DNA of 32,614 nucleotides from the NCBI GenBank assembly GCA_023259355.1, contig JAHFQI010000018.1:1-32614 (forward strand), read 5' to 3'. The notes below the pieces were generated by a model. The model ran no database searches, was not told the DNA's origin, and worked only from the letters and a program-made list of their open reading frames with translations. Each line of letters opens with the position of its first letter. The stretch's first letter is position 1. Positions 1 through 7,793 of the stretch are shown piece after piece. A program made the translations under genes and the position numbers. This stretch comes from Comamonadaceae bacterium. GTDB lineage: Bacteria; Pseudomonadota; Gammaproteobacteria; Burkholderiales; Burkholderiaceae_C.

Positions 1-56
1 GCCTCCAACTTGAACTCCTGCGTGTACTGCGCACGCACCTGCTTTGCTGCTGTCAT
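1..56 (-). CDS. IS3-family transposase OrfA, N-terminal fragment
   Basis: The minus strand from 56 down to 1 reads [19 protein letters not shown] and then runs off the window. The QYT-x-EF-(K/R)-x-EA pattern is the usual start of the helix-turn-helix OrfA (Tnp_1/HTH family) of IS3-group transposases, which bind the IS ends. The ATG is preceded by AAGGAG at 9-10 bases, a good ribosome binding site. Only 18-19 residues are visible, so the subgroup cannot be assigned. The gene is too short here to judge intactness. Confidence 0.72.
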   Translation of the reverse strand, partial: MTAAKQVRAQYTQEFKLE

Positions 57-108
57 TCCTTGACTCCTTGTCGGTATTTTCAACAAGGACTAAGAACTCC
101 ACTTTTCA
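1..108 (-). mobile_element. End of an IS3-family insertion sequence (rest lies left of the window)
   Basis: Read on the minus strand, this segment begins with the dinucleotide TG at 108-107, continues through about 50 bases of untranslated end sequence, and leads into the start of an IS3-type OrfA at 56. A hairpin can form from ccttgt (66-71) and acaagg (83-88), just upstream of an AAGGAG ribosome binding site for OrfA. The boundary at 108 is inferred: TG/CA ends are usual in the IS3 family, and type III restriction protein sequence begins immediately after it. The other end, the target duplication and OrfB are outside the window, so the exact IS name cannot be given. Confidence 0.7.
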
Positions 109-1756
109 GGGGCAAGGTCACTTCTCCATCGACAAAAAGACCAAGCGCGACGTTGACCCGGACATTGAGAAGCGCGGCGAGAACGCCGGGCTGTCCAACG
201 ACGTAGAGGCTTACGACCTCATCCTGAAGAACAAGGAGCGTCTGCTGTCGCTGGATGAACCGGTGCGCTTCATCTTCTCGCATTCGGCCCTGCGCGAAGG
301 CTGGGACAACCCCAACGTGTTCGTCATCTGCGCGCTCAAGCACAGCGACAACACGATCTCACGCCGTCAGGAAGTCGGCCGCGGCCTGCGCTTGTCCGTC
401 AATCAGCACGGCGACCGCATGGACCATCCTGCCATCGTCCATGATGTGAACGTGCTGACCGTTGTGGCGAGTGAGAGCTACAAGGACTTCGTCGCGGCGC
501 TGCAGAAGGACATCAGCGACTCGCTGTCTGCCCGTCCGAAGATTGCTGACGAAGCATTCTTCACAGGCAAGGTAATGAAGACGGCCGCTGGCGACGTAGA
601 AGTCACCCCGCAGTTGGCGAAGCAGATCTACAAGTACCTGCTCAAGAACGACTACACCGACGATGCTGACCGCATTACCGGCACGTATCACGACGCCAAG
701 AAGGCTGAGACCCTGGCCGAGCTGCCGCCAGAGCTGAAGCCGTATGCGGCGCAGGTCTACCAGCTGATCGACAGTGTGTTCAGTGCCAGCCAGTTGCCCG
801 AGATCGGCGACGACCGCCGTCCCAAGAAGAACCCGCTCAACGCCAACTTCGACAAGCAAGAGTTCAAGGCCCTTTGGAGCCGTATCAACCGCAAGGCGGC
901 CTACAGCGTCAGCTTCGAAGAGGCCGAACTGATCCAGAAGGCCGTGGTCGTTTTGAACGACAAAGACGCGGGGCTTCGCGTCACCCCGTTGCAGTACACG
1001 ATCCAGCGCGGCGAGCAAGCCGAAGTTGCTACCTACGACGACATCAAGTCGGGCGAAGCGTTCAAGCTCAAGGCCACTGAAACCGAGGTCAACCGCCTGT
1101 CAGTGCACTCGGCCGTCAAATACGACCTGATCGGCAAGCTGGCGGAAGGCACACAGCTCACCCGCCGCACGATTGCTGAAATCCTGAAGGGCATGAACGT
1201 TGCGGTCTTCGCGCAGTTCAAGACCAATCCCGAGAGCTTCATCGCCGAAGCCGTCCGCTTGATTAACGAGCAGAAGGCCACTGTCATCATCGAGTACTTG
1301 GCATATGACCCCGTGGAAGACAAGTTCGACCTCGACATCTTCACGGCGGGCCTGACCAAGCAGGACTTCAGCAAGGCCGGCGACAAGCTGCAACGCCACA
1401 TCTACGACTACGTGCTGACCGACTCCAACATCGAACGCCAGTTCGTGAAGGAACTGGACACCAGCAGCGAAGTCGTGGTCTACGCCAAGCTCCCCCGTGG
1501 CTTCCTGATCCCCACGCCGGTGGGCGACTACAACCCCGACTGGGCCATCTCATTCAAGGAAGGCGCGGTCAAACACGTCTACTTCGTGGCCGAGACCAAG
1601 GGCTCGATGTCCAGCATGGAGTTGCGCGAGATCGAGAAAACCAAGATCAAGTGCGCCCGCAAGTTCTTCGACGACATCAATGAGAAGTTCGCCCCGGAGC
1701 AGGTCAAGTACGACGTGGTGGACAGCTTCGGCAAGCTGATGGAGCTGGTGAAGTAA
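109..1756 (+). pseudogene. Type III restriction enzyme Res subunit, C-terminal remnant cut by an IS
   Basis: This is the C-terminal half of a type III restriction endonuclease subunit, the helicase-nuclease that translocates and cuts DNA together with a Mod methyltransferase. Counting residues in the open frame that begins at 44, helicase motif V ([13 protein letters not shown]) lies near residues 80-93 and motif VI ([11 protein letters not shown]) just after. The C-terminal nuclease has a PD-(D/E)xK signature: D499 in NPDW, then E517 and K519 in AETKG. The open frame extends back into the IS, so its first 22 residues are IS-derived, and Walker A, DEAD-type motif II and the rest of RecA domain 1 are missing. 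Family members are usually about 900-1000 residues, so roughly the first 400 are lost or lie beyond the IS. No mod gene is visible. Restriction activity is very unlikely from this fragment alone. Confidence 0.85.
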
Positions 1757-1784
1757 CAAGAACATCAACACTCAGGGAGAAAAA

Positions 1785-3110
1785 ATGACCAAACACCTTC
1801 TGATCTTGGGCGCCGGCGTTGACCGAACGACCGGCATTGACTTCCCCTTAGCTAACACCCTGCTGGCGGACGTAACCCGCTATCTTGATGGCCCCGGTAA
1901 GGACGTTGAGACGGCGCTGCGCGACATGCTCCCGGGACTGCGATTCAGCTTCAACAGCATGATCGCCCGCGCTGTCGACAAGATCGCCACCAGGGAGCCC
2001 CACGAGCAGAAGGCTATGGTTCAAAGGGTACAAGACGCCATCGCGCATCTTGGGGAAGACCAAGAAGGCATTCGCAAGCATGGCGAACTCATCATCCGCC
2101 TTTTCAACAAGCTGGCAACCATCGCTGAGGAGAGCCAACTTGATGCCGACACCGAGGCCTTGATTCGCGAGGTGTTCCCGAAGGATGCCGACGAACTGAT
2201 CGACAGCGATTCGATCCTCGACATTCACAAGCTCTCGCTGTCCGACACCTTCAAGACGGTGTTGAAAAGAACCTTGAAGCTGGGGCTCAGCTCTGAGCGC
2301 CACGAGGTCGCGGCTGCGCTGGGCGCAGACATGCTCAACATCGAAACGCTGCTGATCGAAAAGTTCTTGGGCTTCTACAACGACAAGCCTGCCGACATCA
2401 AAAACTACCTGTACATCGCCTGGGCACTGTGGGCCTACCTCGTAGCGAAGCAGAAGGAAGTTCTCGAAGCGCATGCCGCAAGCCCGTTGCCCTTCTACGG
2501 CAAGGTGCCCGACGACCTCCGCGCGATCACGCTGAACTACACCGCCTTCCTTGAGCAAAGCCTCGGCGCCGCAAAAACCATCTACTTCCATGGCGGATTG
2601 AGCGATTACGTCCGCATGGATACACGCGACCTGCTTCCGGTCGATGACATCCTCAATTGCGACCCCGCGAAGTTCATTCGGGAAGTCGTGACTCCGAATG
2701 TGGACGTGAGTTCCGATGACCTCAGACAGCAGCGGCATGTGATTCCAGCACTGGTTCCACCGCTTCGGCTGAAGCCGATTCTTTCCCACCGGTACATCGA
2801 GCTTTGGAGCCAAGCGTCCGAATGGGTCAAGCAGGCTGAACACGTTGTCGTCGTGGGCTACTCATTCAACAACGCCGACGAGCACTTTAACGATATCTTG
2901 CGCTGCCACCCTGACCGCCGGATCGACATCGTGGTTCCGGAGGCGATGTCCACGCAATTCGTGGCCAGGATGGAAAAGGTGTTTGGAACCGCCGCTAACC
3001 AGTACAACAAGATCAAGCTCAACGGCTTCGACGCTCTGAAGGCGAAGAAAATTCGGTTGATTGCTGCGAAGGCGAGTGAGGTTGACTTGGCAGATCTATT
3101 TACTTCATAA
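1785..3110 (+). CDS. SIR2-like domain protein, putative defence effector linked to the type III RM locus
   Basis: A 441-residue protein with SIR2-like (NAD-binding Rossmann) features: an N-terminal LILGAG (residues 6-11) followed by a GIDFPLANTLL segment, ITLNYTAFLE with Asn251, YFHGG with His269, and a late VVVVGYSFNNADEHF block (354-368). These match the GAG, N-Y, HG and GYS-x-x-D-x-x-F landmarks of bacterial SIR2-like proteins, many of which are NAD-degrading antiphage effectors (established for the family, not shown for this one). A long, mostly helical insert (about residues 40-230) separates the glycine motif from the catalytic part. The ATG follows AGGGAG at a good distance and lies 28 bases after the res stop, so the two were probably co-transcribed. 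No membrane segment or other domain is apparent. Whether the protein hydrolyses NAD or binds another nucleotide is unknown. Confidence 0.75.
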   Translation: MTKHLLILGAGVDRTTGIDFPLANTLLADVTRYLDGPGKDVETALRDMLPGLRFSFNSMIARAVDKIATREPHEQKAMVQRVQDAIAHLGEDQEGIRKHGELIIRLFNKLATIAEESQLDADTEALIREVFPKDADELIDSDSILDIHKLSLSDTFKTVLKRTLKLGLSSERHEVAAALGADMLNIETLLIEKFLGFYNDKPADIKNYLYIAWALWAYLVAKQKEVLEAHAASPLPFYGKVPDDLRAITLNYTAFLEQSLGAAKTIYFHGGLSDYVRMDTRDLLPVDDILNCDPAKFIREVVTPNVDVSSDDLRQQRHVIPALVPPLRLKPILSHRYIELWSQASEWVKQAEHVVVVGYSFNNADEHFNDILRCHPDRRIDIVVPEAMSTQFVARMEKVFGTAANQYNKIKLNGFDALKAKKIRLIAAKASEVDLADLFTS

Positions 3111-3115
3111 GCAAC

Positions 3116-3433
3116 CTAAATTACTCGCGAAAAGTCATTGTTGTACCGATTCCCATGCAACCAGGCAATAACGTCTGCATGGCGGTACATCACCCGTCGC
3201 CCTCCCACCTTCACAAACACTGGGTAGCTACCCCGCCCCAGTGAGCGGTCCTTCTCGATGGTTGACGGCGAAATCATCAGCCAAGCCGCCAGTTCCTCTG
3301 TGGTGTAGAGCGTGTCGTCCACTGCTCCAACCTTGGGCCCTGAAGCCTGAACGCTAACAGGCGCCTTACTTTGAATTTCGGCTGCAACGGTTTCCACTGT
3401 TGCGGCGACCGCTTGCACAGTCATCTCTTCCAT
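3116..3433 (-). CDS. Small helix-turn-helix (excisionase/AlpA-like) DNA-binding protein
   Basis: A 105-residue protein whose C-terminal half (about residues 41-95) is a MerR-type winged helix as found in excisionases and AlpA-like regulators: YTTEELAAWLMISPSTIEKDR followed by the wing FVKVGGRRVMYRHADVIAWL. The first 40 residues are Ala/Val-rich and look disordered. The ATG at 3433 was chosen over an upstream in-frame start at 3520 because AAGGGG lies 5 bases ahead of it. It sits downstream of the integrase on the same strand, which suits a recombination directionality factor or island regulator. Its stop is only 5 bases from the stop of the convergent SIR2-like gene, with no terminator between. 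Which role it has cannot be told from sequence. Confidence 0.75.
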   Translation of the reverse strand: MEEMTVQAVAATVETVAAEIQSKAPVSVQASGPKVGAVDDTLYTTEELAAWLMISPSTIEKDRSLGRGSYPVFVKVGGRRVMYRHADVIAWLHGNRYNNDFSRVI

Positions 3434-3630
3434 ATCTTCCCCTTTCGATTGACATAGATTCGACGGGTACAACACCTCGTCGACCCAGTTGATTTTTTCG
3501 GTTTTGCCGGAGCTGGTCACTGATCAAATGCCCGGCAGACGAAGACGTCCTCTGCTCGTCCGCTTGCGGTTTATCTTCGCCAAACCGATGTGTGCAGATT
3601 CTTGGCCGGTAGATCAGCCAAGAAACCGAA

Positions 3631-4872
3631 TCAAGCCGCCACAGCCAACCGCGTGGCACTGTCGGCCAGCAGTCGCGCCAGCACCTCATTCGCTGCCATC
3701 AACGCCTCCGCATGCGGCTGGATGTAGATGCGTGTGGTGCTGGGCGTGGCATGTCGAGCCCCTTGGCTCACGATTTCTATGGGCACACCGGCTTCAATAA
3801 GCTGGGTGCACCATGCGTGCCTGAGGTCATGGATACGGTAATAGGTGGTGATTCCCGCATCCAGCAGGATGCGCTTGAACAAGCGAATGGGGCGTGACAG
3901 CGTGATGTTGCCCTTGCACCCCGGGAACACTTTGCCCGCCCGCTGAAATGGCTGGACCTCCCTCAATACGGTCTTGGCCGCACTGGAGAGGTAGATCACC
4001 CCGGGCTTGCCGGATTTCTGGGTTTTGAGACGCCACACCCCAGATTCAAGGTCTATGTCATCCCATTCAGCTGCCGTGGCCTCCCCCAACCTGGCACCGG
4101 TCAGCGCCAACAGCATCAGCAACCGTGATGCGACGATTTCCGGTCGCTTGGTTGCGGCTGCCATGAAGGTCGACATCTCCTGCAGGGTGAACGTGGCCGT
4201 CTTTCGGTTGTAGACCCTTGGCAAGCGGATCGACTTCAATGGGTTCCTTTCCAAGAACCCCAGCTCCACCGCCAAGTTAAGGCTACTGGAGAACTGGCCC
4301 ACGACGTTTCGAATCGTGGCCGCTGCGCGCCCCGCCTCCTGCATCTTCACGACCAGCTTATTGGCATGCGTCAGCGTGATCTCGGGCAAGGCCAATCCGG
4401 CGAAATCCGGCTTGATCCAGGATTCATACCGCTGCCGATCGGTCTTTAACGTCTTCTTGCCACGGCTGACACACTGCACCCGGTAGTGCTCTTCATGGAA
4501 CTGGCCATACGTCATGGTTCTTGGGTTGACAGCCTTGGGATCAATCCCGGCGTAGGCATTGCGCCGTACCTCCAGATACTTCTCCCGGGCCTGCGCGATG
4601 GTGTGCAATCCAAGCACACCGACCTGGACCTTGCCTGGACGACGCGCGTGAAGACCCAGCCGACGTGGCAGGCAGTAGCTGGCGTAGAAGGTGACCTTGT
4701 CCGGGTAGACCTGGGCGTGGAAGCCCTTATCGGTCCTGGAACAGAACTGGACTTGGTTGATGCCATGCGACTGCACGAGCAGCATGGCATTCTTGAAATT
4801 GGCCACGGTGAAATCGATCACCGTCTCGAAAGGTACTTTGCGTGCCTTGGTAGGCCTCGTTTGCGTGGTCAT
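3631..4872 (-). CDS. Tyrosine-type site-specific integrase
   Basis: A 413-residue phage/island integrase. Residues about 120-210 form the SAM-like core-binding domain and 225-385 the catalytic domain. Visible catalytic residues are Arg261 (ALTGARLGE), a lysine in the beta-hairpin (LKTQKSGKP, about 286), His348 and Arg351 (HDLRH), His374 (GARHATPSTT, where most family members have LGH) and the nucleophile Tyr383 (TRIYIQ). The N-terminal 110 residues resemble an arm-binding/DUF4102-like region. The start at 4872 begins MTTQTRPTK. It reads away from tRNA-Arg(CCG), about 1.1 kb to its right, the likely attachment site. The protein looks complete. The GAR in place of LGH is a mild deviation that does not remove the histidine. 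Confidence 0.93.
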   Translation of the reverse strand: MTTQTRPTKARKVPFETVIDFTVANFKNAMLLVQSHGINQVQFCSRTDKGFHAQVYPDKVTFYASYCLPRRLGLHARRPGKVQVGVLGLHTIAQAREKYLEVRRNAYAGIDPKAVNPRTMTYGQFHEEHYRVQCVSRGKKTLKTDRQRYESWIKPDFAGLALPEITLTHANKLVVKMQEAGRAAATIRNVVGQFSSSLNLAVELGFLERNPLKSIRLPRVYNRKTATFTLQEMSTFMAAATKRPEIVASRLLMLLALTGARLGEATAAEWDDIDLESGVWRLKTQKSGKPGVIYLSSAAKTVLREVQPFQRAGKVFPGCKGNITLSRPIRLFKRILLDAGITTYYRIHDLRHAWCTQLIEAGVPIEIVSQGARHATPSTTRIYIQPHAEALMAANEVLARLLADSATRLAVAA

Positions 4873-5242
4873 GAAGGTAGTCCTGCAGTGAAGGGCTACC
4901 GGGGTCGATATTACGAAATATCCTGGGCTATGTCACCCTGCTTGATCCAAGCCGTTCCAAGACCCTGACAACCGCTGGAGGTGTAGTTTGGGCGTTATAG
5001 ACCCCTATCGGGTGGGTACACCAATCAGTGATTCTGGACGACGCTGAGCGGGCGTTTAGACATCGAACCCATACCAGTCCTTCAGACCGCAAAGCTCAAT
5101 GTGTCCAGCCGAATGATTGTGCTGCTCGCCGCCGCCTTCAGCGCGTGGCAATATATGGTGGTGATGGACACGTCTCGCCAATGTGTCGACGCTCGGCAAT
5201 CCGGCGTTCGCATATCGCCAAGTTAGAAGAAGGCATCTCCAA
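4873..5242. promoter_or_regulatory. Gene-free stretch upstream of the integrase with an inverted repeat
   Basis: No convincing gene is seen in these 370 bases. Between 4907 and 4922, 35 bases before the integrase start, lies the inverted repeat gatatt-acga-aatatc, which could be an operator for the integrase promoter. A short acccctatcgggt element near 4997-5009 is also partly symmetrical. Open frames across this stretch have no family features and overlap the better-supported start of the next gene. Confidence 0.4.
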
Positions 5243-5869
5243 GTGGACTTGTTACAAAACTATCCCATTGCATTTGTCGTCACCGTCATATTGCCGGTCG
5301 TTTCCGGCATCGCACTTGCTGTCGGTGCGTATGACAGTCTAAGATCTCGTGCGGATGCAGACGCGCAGCTCGCGCGCATCGAGAGGAACACCGAATCCAC
5401 GCTAAAGCAGCTTCCGGATATCAACGCTACGCTTGCCACATTAGCACGGTATGAGCGAGCACTGGCAGCATCTGGCCAGAGAGACGAAGTGTTGGCTGCC
5501 GTGCTCACGCAGTACAAAGGCATGAGACGCGCTTCCGAGACTTGGGACAAACTACGCGCATCCACGAGTCACGAAGAAAAGGCTAGGCTCGCATCAGAAG
5601 TGTTGGATGTTCTAAGTAAGAATCTCATCAAAGTTGAGACTCCCGAGAATCTCCCAAGCAAGCCATTGATTTTGGGACTGGGGGCGAATGTCTATCGCGT
5701 ACTTTTTGCCGTTCCGATGCGCATTCCGCCCCAGCTTGAGTTTCACAACCTCCCAGCCGGAAGTCGTGCCGAAGTGACAGAGAAATCTGAGTTCGGCTTT
5801 ACCGTCAGATTCACTCCGCCTGAAATTCCGGTGAATGAGTTTGGATTCACTGCTAGTGCAGAGTTGTGA
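5243..5869 (+). CDS. Hypothetical protein with one N-terminal membrane segment
   Basis: A 208-residue protein I do not recognise. From the preferred GTG start at 5243 it has one hydrophobic span (about residues 8-30, YPIAFVVTVILPVVSG...), then a charged, helical, probably coiled-coil stretch (about 31-130, with RSRADADAQLARIERNTE). The C-terminal part (about 135-208) is rich in beta-formers (LILGLGANVYRVLFAVPM; FGFTVRFTPPEIP). GTG is preferred because AGAAGAAGG lies about 8 bases ahead; the in-frame ATG at 5183 lacks a clear site and would add 20 basic residues. It lies between the island integrase and tRNA-Arg, so it is probably island cargo, and its composition looks less GC-biased than the chromosomal genes. 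No enzymatic motif is visible. Confidence 0.6.
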   Translation: MDLLQNYPIAFVVTVILPVVSGIALAVGAYDSLRSRADADAQLARIERNTESTLKQLPDINATLATLARYERALAASGQRDEVLAAVLTQYKGMRRASETWDKLRASTSHEEKARLASEVLDVLSKNLIKVETPENLPSKPLILGLGANVYRVLFAVPMRIPPQLEFHNLPAGSRAEVTEKSEFGFTVRFTPPEIPVNEFGFTASAEL

Positions 5870-5938
5870 TGCAGACCGACGCTTGGCTTGACCCTGATCC
5901 AGCCCCACCTGCCGACGACCAGCAGAGGACCAGAAACA

Positions 5939-5967
5939 AAAACGCCAACCCGGTCGGTTGGCGTTTT
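5939..5967. terminator. Bidirectional hairpin terminator between the hypothetical gene and tRNA-Arg
   Basis: A 12-bp perfect stem, aaaacgccaacc (5939-5950) with ggttggcgtttt (5956-5967), closes a 5-base loop. The A-run on one side and T-run on the other make it work in either direction, ending the plus-strand gene that stops at 5869 and the minus-strand tRNA transcript. Confidence 0.85.
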
Positions 5968-6001
5968 GTGAAGGTTTTACTGGCTAAAACCGTGTGAGGG
6001 A

Positions 6002-6077
6002 TGGCGCGGCTGGCGGGGATCGAACCCACGACCCTTGGCTTCGGAGGCCAATACTCTATCCACTGAGCTACAGCCGC
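6002..6077 (-). tRNA. tRNA-Arg (anticodon CCG)
   Basis: The minus strand folds as a complete 76-base tRNA: acceptor stem GCGGCTG/CAGCCGC, D-arm GCTC...GAGT, anticodon stem TTGGC/GCCAA around loop CTCCGAA (anticodon CCG, reading CGG), T-arm GTGGG/CCCGC around TTCGATC, discriminator G and an encoded CCA. Its 3' end faces left toward the integrase, the usual target for tyrosine integrases. The gene is intact, as expected when an island regenerates the tRNA end. Confidence 0.96.
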
Positions 6078-6318
6078 ATGAGATGCACTGAACCAATCCT
6101 GCGATTATTGCACGAGCAAGCACTCGAACACCCAAAAATCCATTGCGGAATCATGCGCTGCGCGCACCCAATCGCAACAACAAAAGGCCAGAGGCGCCGA
6201 CACATCGTCGCGCCTGCGGCTCCTCTGTCGCGGGCCTGTGAGCTCGCTTGTGCCACCCGGAGTCTATGCACCTCCATCGAAGGCGTCGCAGTCTGCACTG
6301 GCAATACATCATCACATC

Positions 6319-6324
6319 TATAAT
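6319..6324 (+). promoter_or_regulatory. -10 box (TATAAT) ahead of the diheme cytochrome gene
   Basis: A perfect TATAAT lies 42 bases before the ATG at 6367 in the otherwise gene-free stretch 6078-6366. The -35 region is poor (ctggca at a spacing of about 15). A transcript would begin near 6331. The rest of 6078-6318 shows no supported gene and should hold the tRNA-Arg promoter on the other strand. Confidence 0.5.
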
Positions 6325-6366
6325 CGAAGGTTGATTTCATCAAGCCCCCGATACACTGAGGACGTC

Positions 6367-7179
6367 ATGAGCGATAACAACCATCACGAAGAAGCGCATA
6401 CCGGCCCGATCAAAAACCCCAAGCAGCTGCTGGTCGCGGTCATTTTCTCGTTTGTGATTCCTATCTTCGCCATCATTGGCCTCGTCCTGTATGTCACTTC
6501 CGACAACAAGACGGCGGCGGGCTCGGCCAATCCCGAAAAAGCCATTGCCGAGCGCATCCAGAAGGTGGGATTGGTGGAAATCCGCGACGCCAACCGCCCA
6601 CTGCGCGGTGGTGAGGATGTCTTCAAGGGCCAATGCGCCGCCTGTCACACCACGGGCGCAGCAGGCGCTCCCAAGCTCGGGGATGCTGCCGCCTGGGGCC
6701 CACGCATCAAGACGGGCCTGGACGCACTGGTTCAGTCCGCACTCAAGGGCAAGAATGCCATGGCACCACAGGGTGGTGGCGAGTTCAATGACACCGAGAT
6801 AGCCCGTGCGGTGGTCTACATGGCGAATGCTGCTGGCGCCACCTTTGCAGTACCAGCGGCCGCAGGTGCTCCTGCGGCTCCCGCAGCTCCAGCCACTGCC
6901 GCTGCCGCGGCACCGGCGGCAGCCGCAACCACCACGGCATCGGCCAATGGCGAGAATCTGTACAAGCAGGCTTGCCAGGTGTGCCATGGTGCCGGCATCG
7001 CAGGCGCACCCAAGTTTGGAGACAAAACCGCCTGGACTCCTCGCCTGGCTGCTGGCATGGATGCGGTGTATGCCAATGCCGTGCAGGGCAAGGGCGGTAT
7101 GCCAGCACGCGGCGGCACCCAGGCATCGGATGCAGACCTGCGTGCTGCCGTGGATTACATGGCTGCTGCGGCCAAGTAA
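6367..7179 (+). CDS. Membrane-anchored diheme cytochrome c (cytochrome c5-like)
   Basis: A 270-residue electron carrier with two class I cytochrome c domains. Residues 1-20 are cytoplasmic, 20-43 form a membrane anchor, and the rest should be periplasmic. Heme sites are C90-AA-C93-H94 and C203-QV-C206-H207, with likely axial methionines at M132 (NAMAPQGG) and M245 (GGMPARGG). The domains share the GAPKxGDxxAWxPR block, suggesting internal duplication, and are joined by an Ala/Pro/Thr-rich linker (about 161-194). The start is the ATG at 6367 after GAGGA; the open frame upstream contains no cytochrome features. Such proteins pass electrons to terminal oxidases in Betaproteobacteria; the actual partner is not shown here. 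It is transcribed alone, between a TATAAT box and a terminator. Confidence 0.9.
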   Translation: MSDNNHHEEAHTGPIKNPKQLLVAVIFSFVIPIFAIIGLVLYVTSDNKTAAGSANPEKAIAERIQKVGLVEIRDANRPLRGGEDVFKGQCAACHTTGAAGAPKLGDAAAWGPRIKTGLDALVQSALKGKNAMAPQGGGEFNDTEIARAVVYMANAAGATFAVPAAAGAPAAPAAPATAAAAAPAAAATTTASANGENLYKQACQVCHGAGIAGAPKFGDKTAWTPRLAAGMDAVYANAVQGKGGMPARGGTQASDADLRAAVDYMAAAAK

Positions 7180-7197
7180 TCCCAGCTCCTGGACCTG

Positions 7198-7223
7198 AGC
7201 CGACCCGTGGGGTCGGCTTTTTT
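7198..7223 (+). terminator. Rho-independent terminator after the diheme cytochrome gene
   Basis: Stem agccgaccc (7198-7206) with gggtcggct (7210-7218), loop gtg, followed by a run of six T. It begins 19 bases after the cytochrome stop. Confidence 0.92.
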
Positions 7224-7262
7224 GTGTCCGCAATGGGCGGCACCCCCACCCAGACGGACGCG

Positions 7263-7793
7263 TCAGCGCTGCGAACTGTGCGCCTTGGGACTCAACACAA
7301 AACCGTACCGGCCCGGCAGTTCGCTATTGAGCGCCGCTTGCGGCGACCAGATCCCCTGGTCCACGGCGTCCGCCACCAACCCCATGTCCAGGGTGTGAAC
7401 CAGGCCCACTCCGATGGTAGAGGGCAAAAAAATCCGACCGAACTCATCCTGCAAACAGTCCAACGCAACGGCTTTGGCGCCCGTGTGGGTTCGTAGCGAA
7501 AAGTCTGGTTCGACCCGCCACACCCAGGGCGCGCATTCCAGCTCAACGTATACCCGCTGTGGACCATTCTGAAAAAACCACTGCCCCTGGGCGTCCTGCT
7601 CGTAGTTGCGCTCAATGAAGTTGATGAGTTTTTCGTGCTGCAGCAAGGAGCCCCGACTCTGGGGGAAAGGCCCAGCCGCCTGCACGGCATCGTCACGCAG
7701 GTACCACCGCCCGCGCGCATCAAGACCTAGCCAGCCGTAGCAAGCGGGAACATTGGGCCACTTGGCAAGGGCCTGTTTGACGATGTCATCCAT
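7263..7793 (-). CDS. Conserved hypothetical protein, coupled to a YheT-type hydrolase
   Basis: A 176-residue soluble protein beginning MDDIVKQALAKWPNVPACYGWLGLDARGRW. I recognise the general style of a conserved betaproteobacterial protein of unknown function (aromatic-rich N-terminus, GRWYLRDD, INFIERNYEQDAQGQWFFQNGPQRVYVELE, then a C-terminal LNSELPGRYGFVLSP) but not a named family with certainty. No signal peptide, membrane span or catalytic motif is evident. The GQWFFQNGPQRVYV pattern suggests a beta-rich fold. Its start overlaps the end of the upstream hydrolase gene by 8 bases, so translation is probably coupled and the two may share a role. Confidence 0.75.
   Translation of the reverse strand: MDDIVKQALAKWPNVPACYGWLGLDARGRWYLRDDAVQAAGPFPQSRGSLLQHEKLINFIERNYEQDAQGQWFFQNGPQRVYVELECAPWVWRVEPDFSLRTHTGAKAVALDCLQDEFGRIFLPSTIGVGLVHTLDMGLVADAVDQGIWSPQAALNSELPGRYGFVLSPKAHSSQR

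Noticed and set aside
44-108. Native N-terminus of the type III Res fragment
   Set aside because: The in-frame TTG at 44 and the next 21 codons lie in the IS end and encode no Res sequence; the frame is open by chance.
5062-5071. Ten-base match atcgaaccca to the tRNA-Arg T-loop region, as an attachment-site copy
   Set aside because: It matches only the T-loop segment (6019-6028) and does not continue to the tRNA 3' end, as an attachment core should. The same T-loop bases occur in many tRNAs and the match is likely chance.
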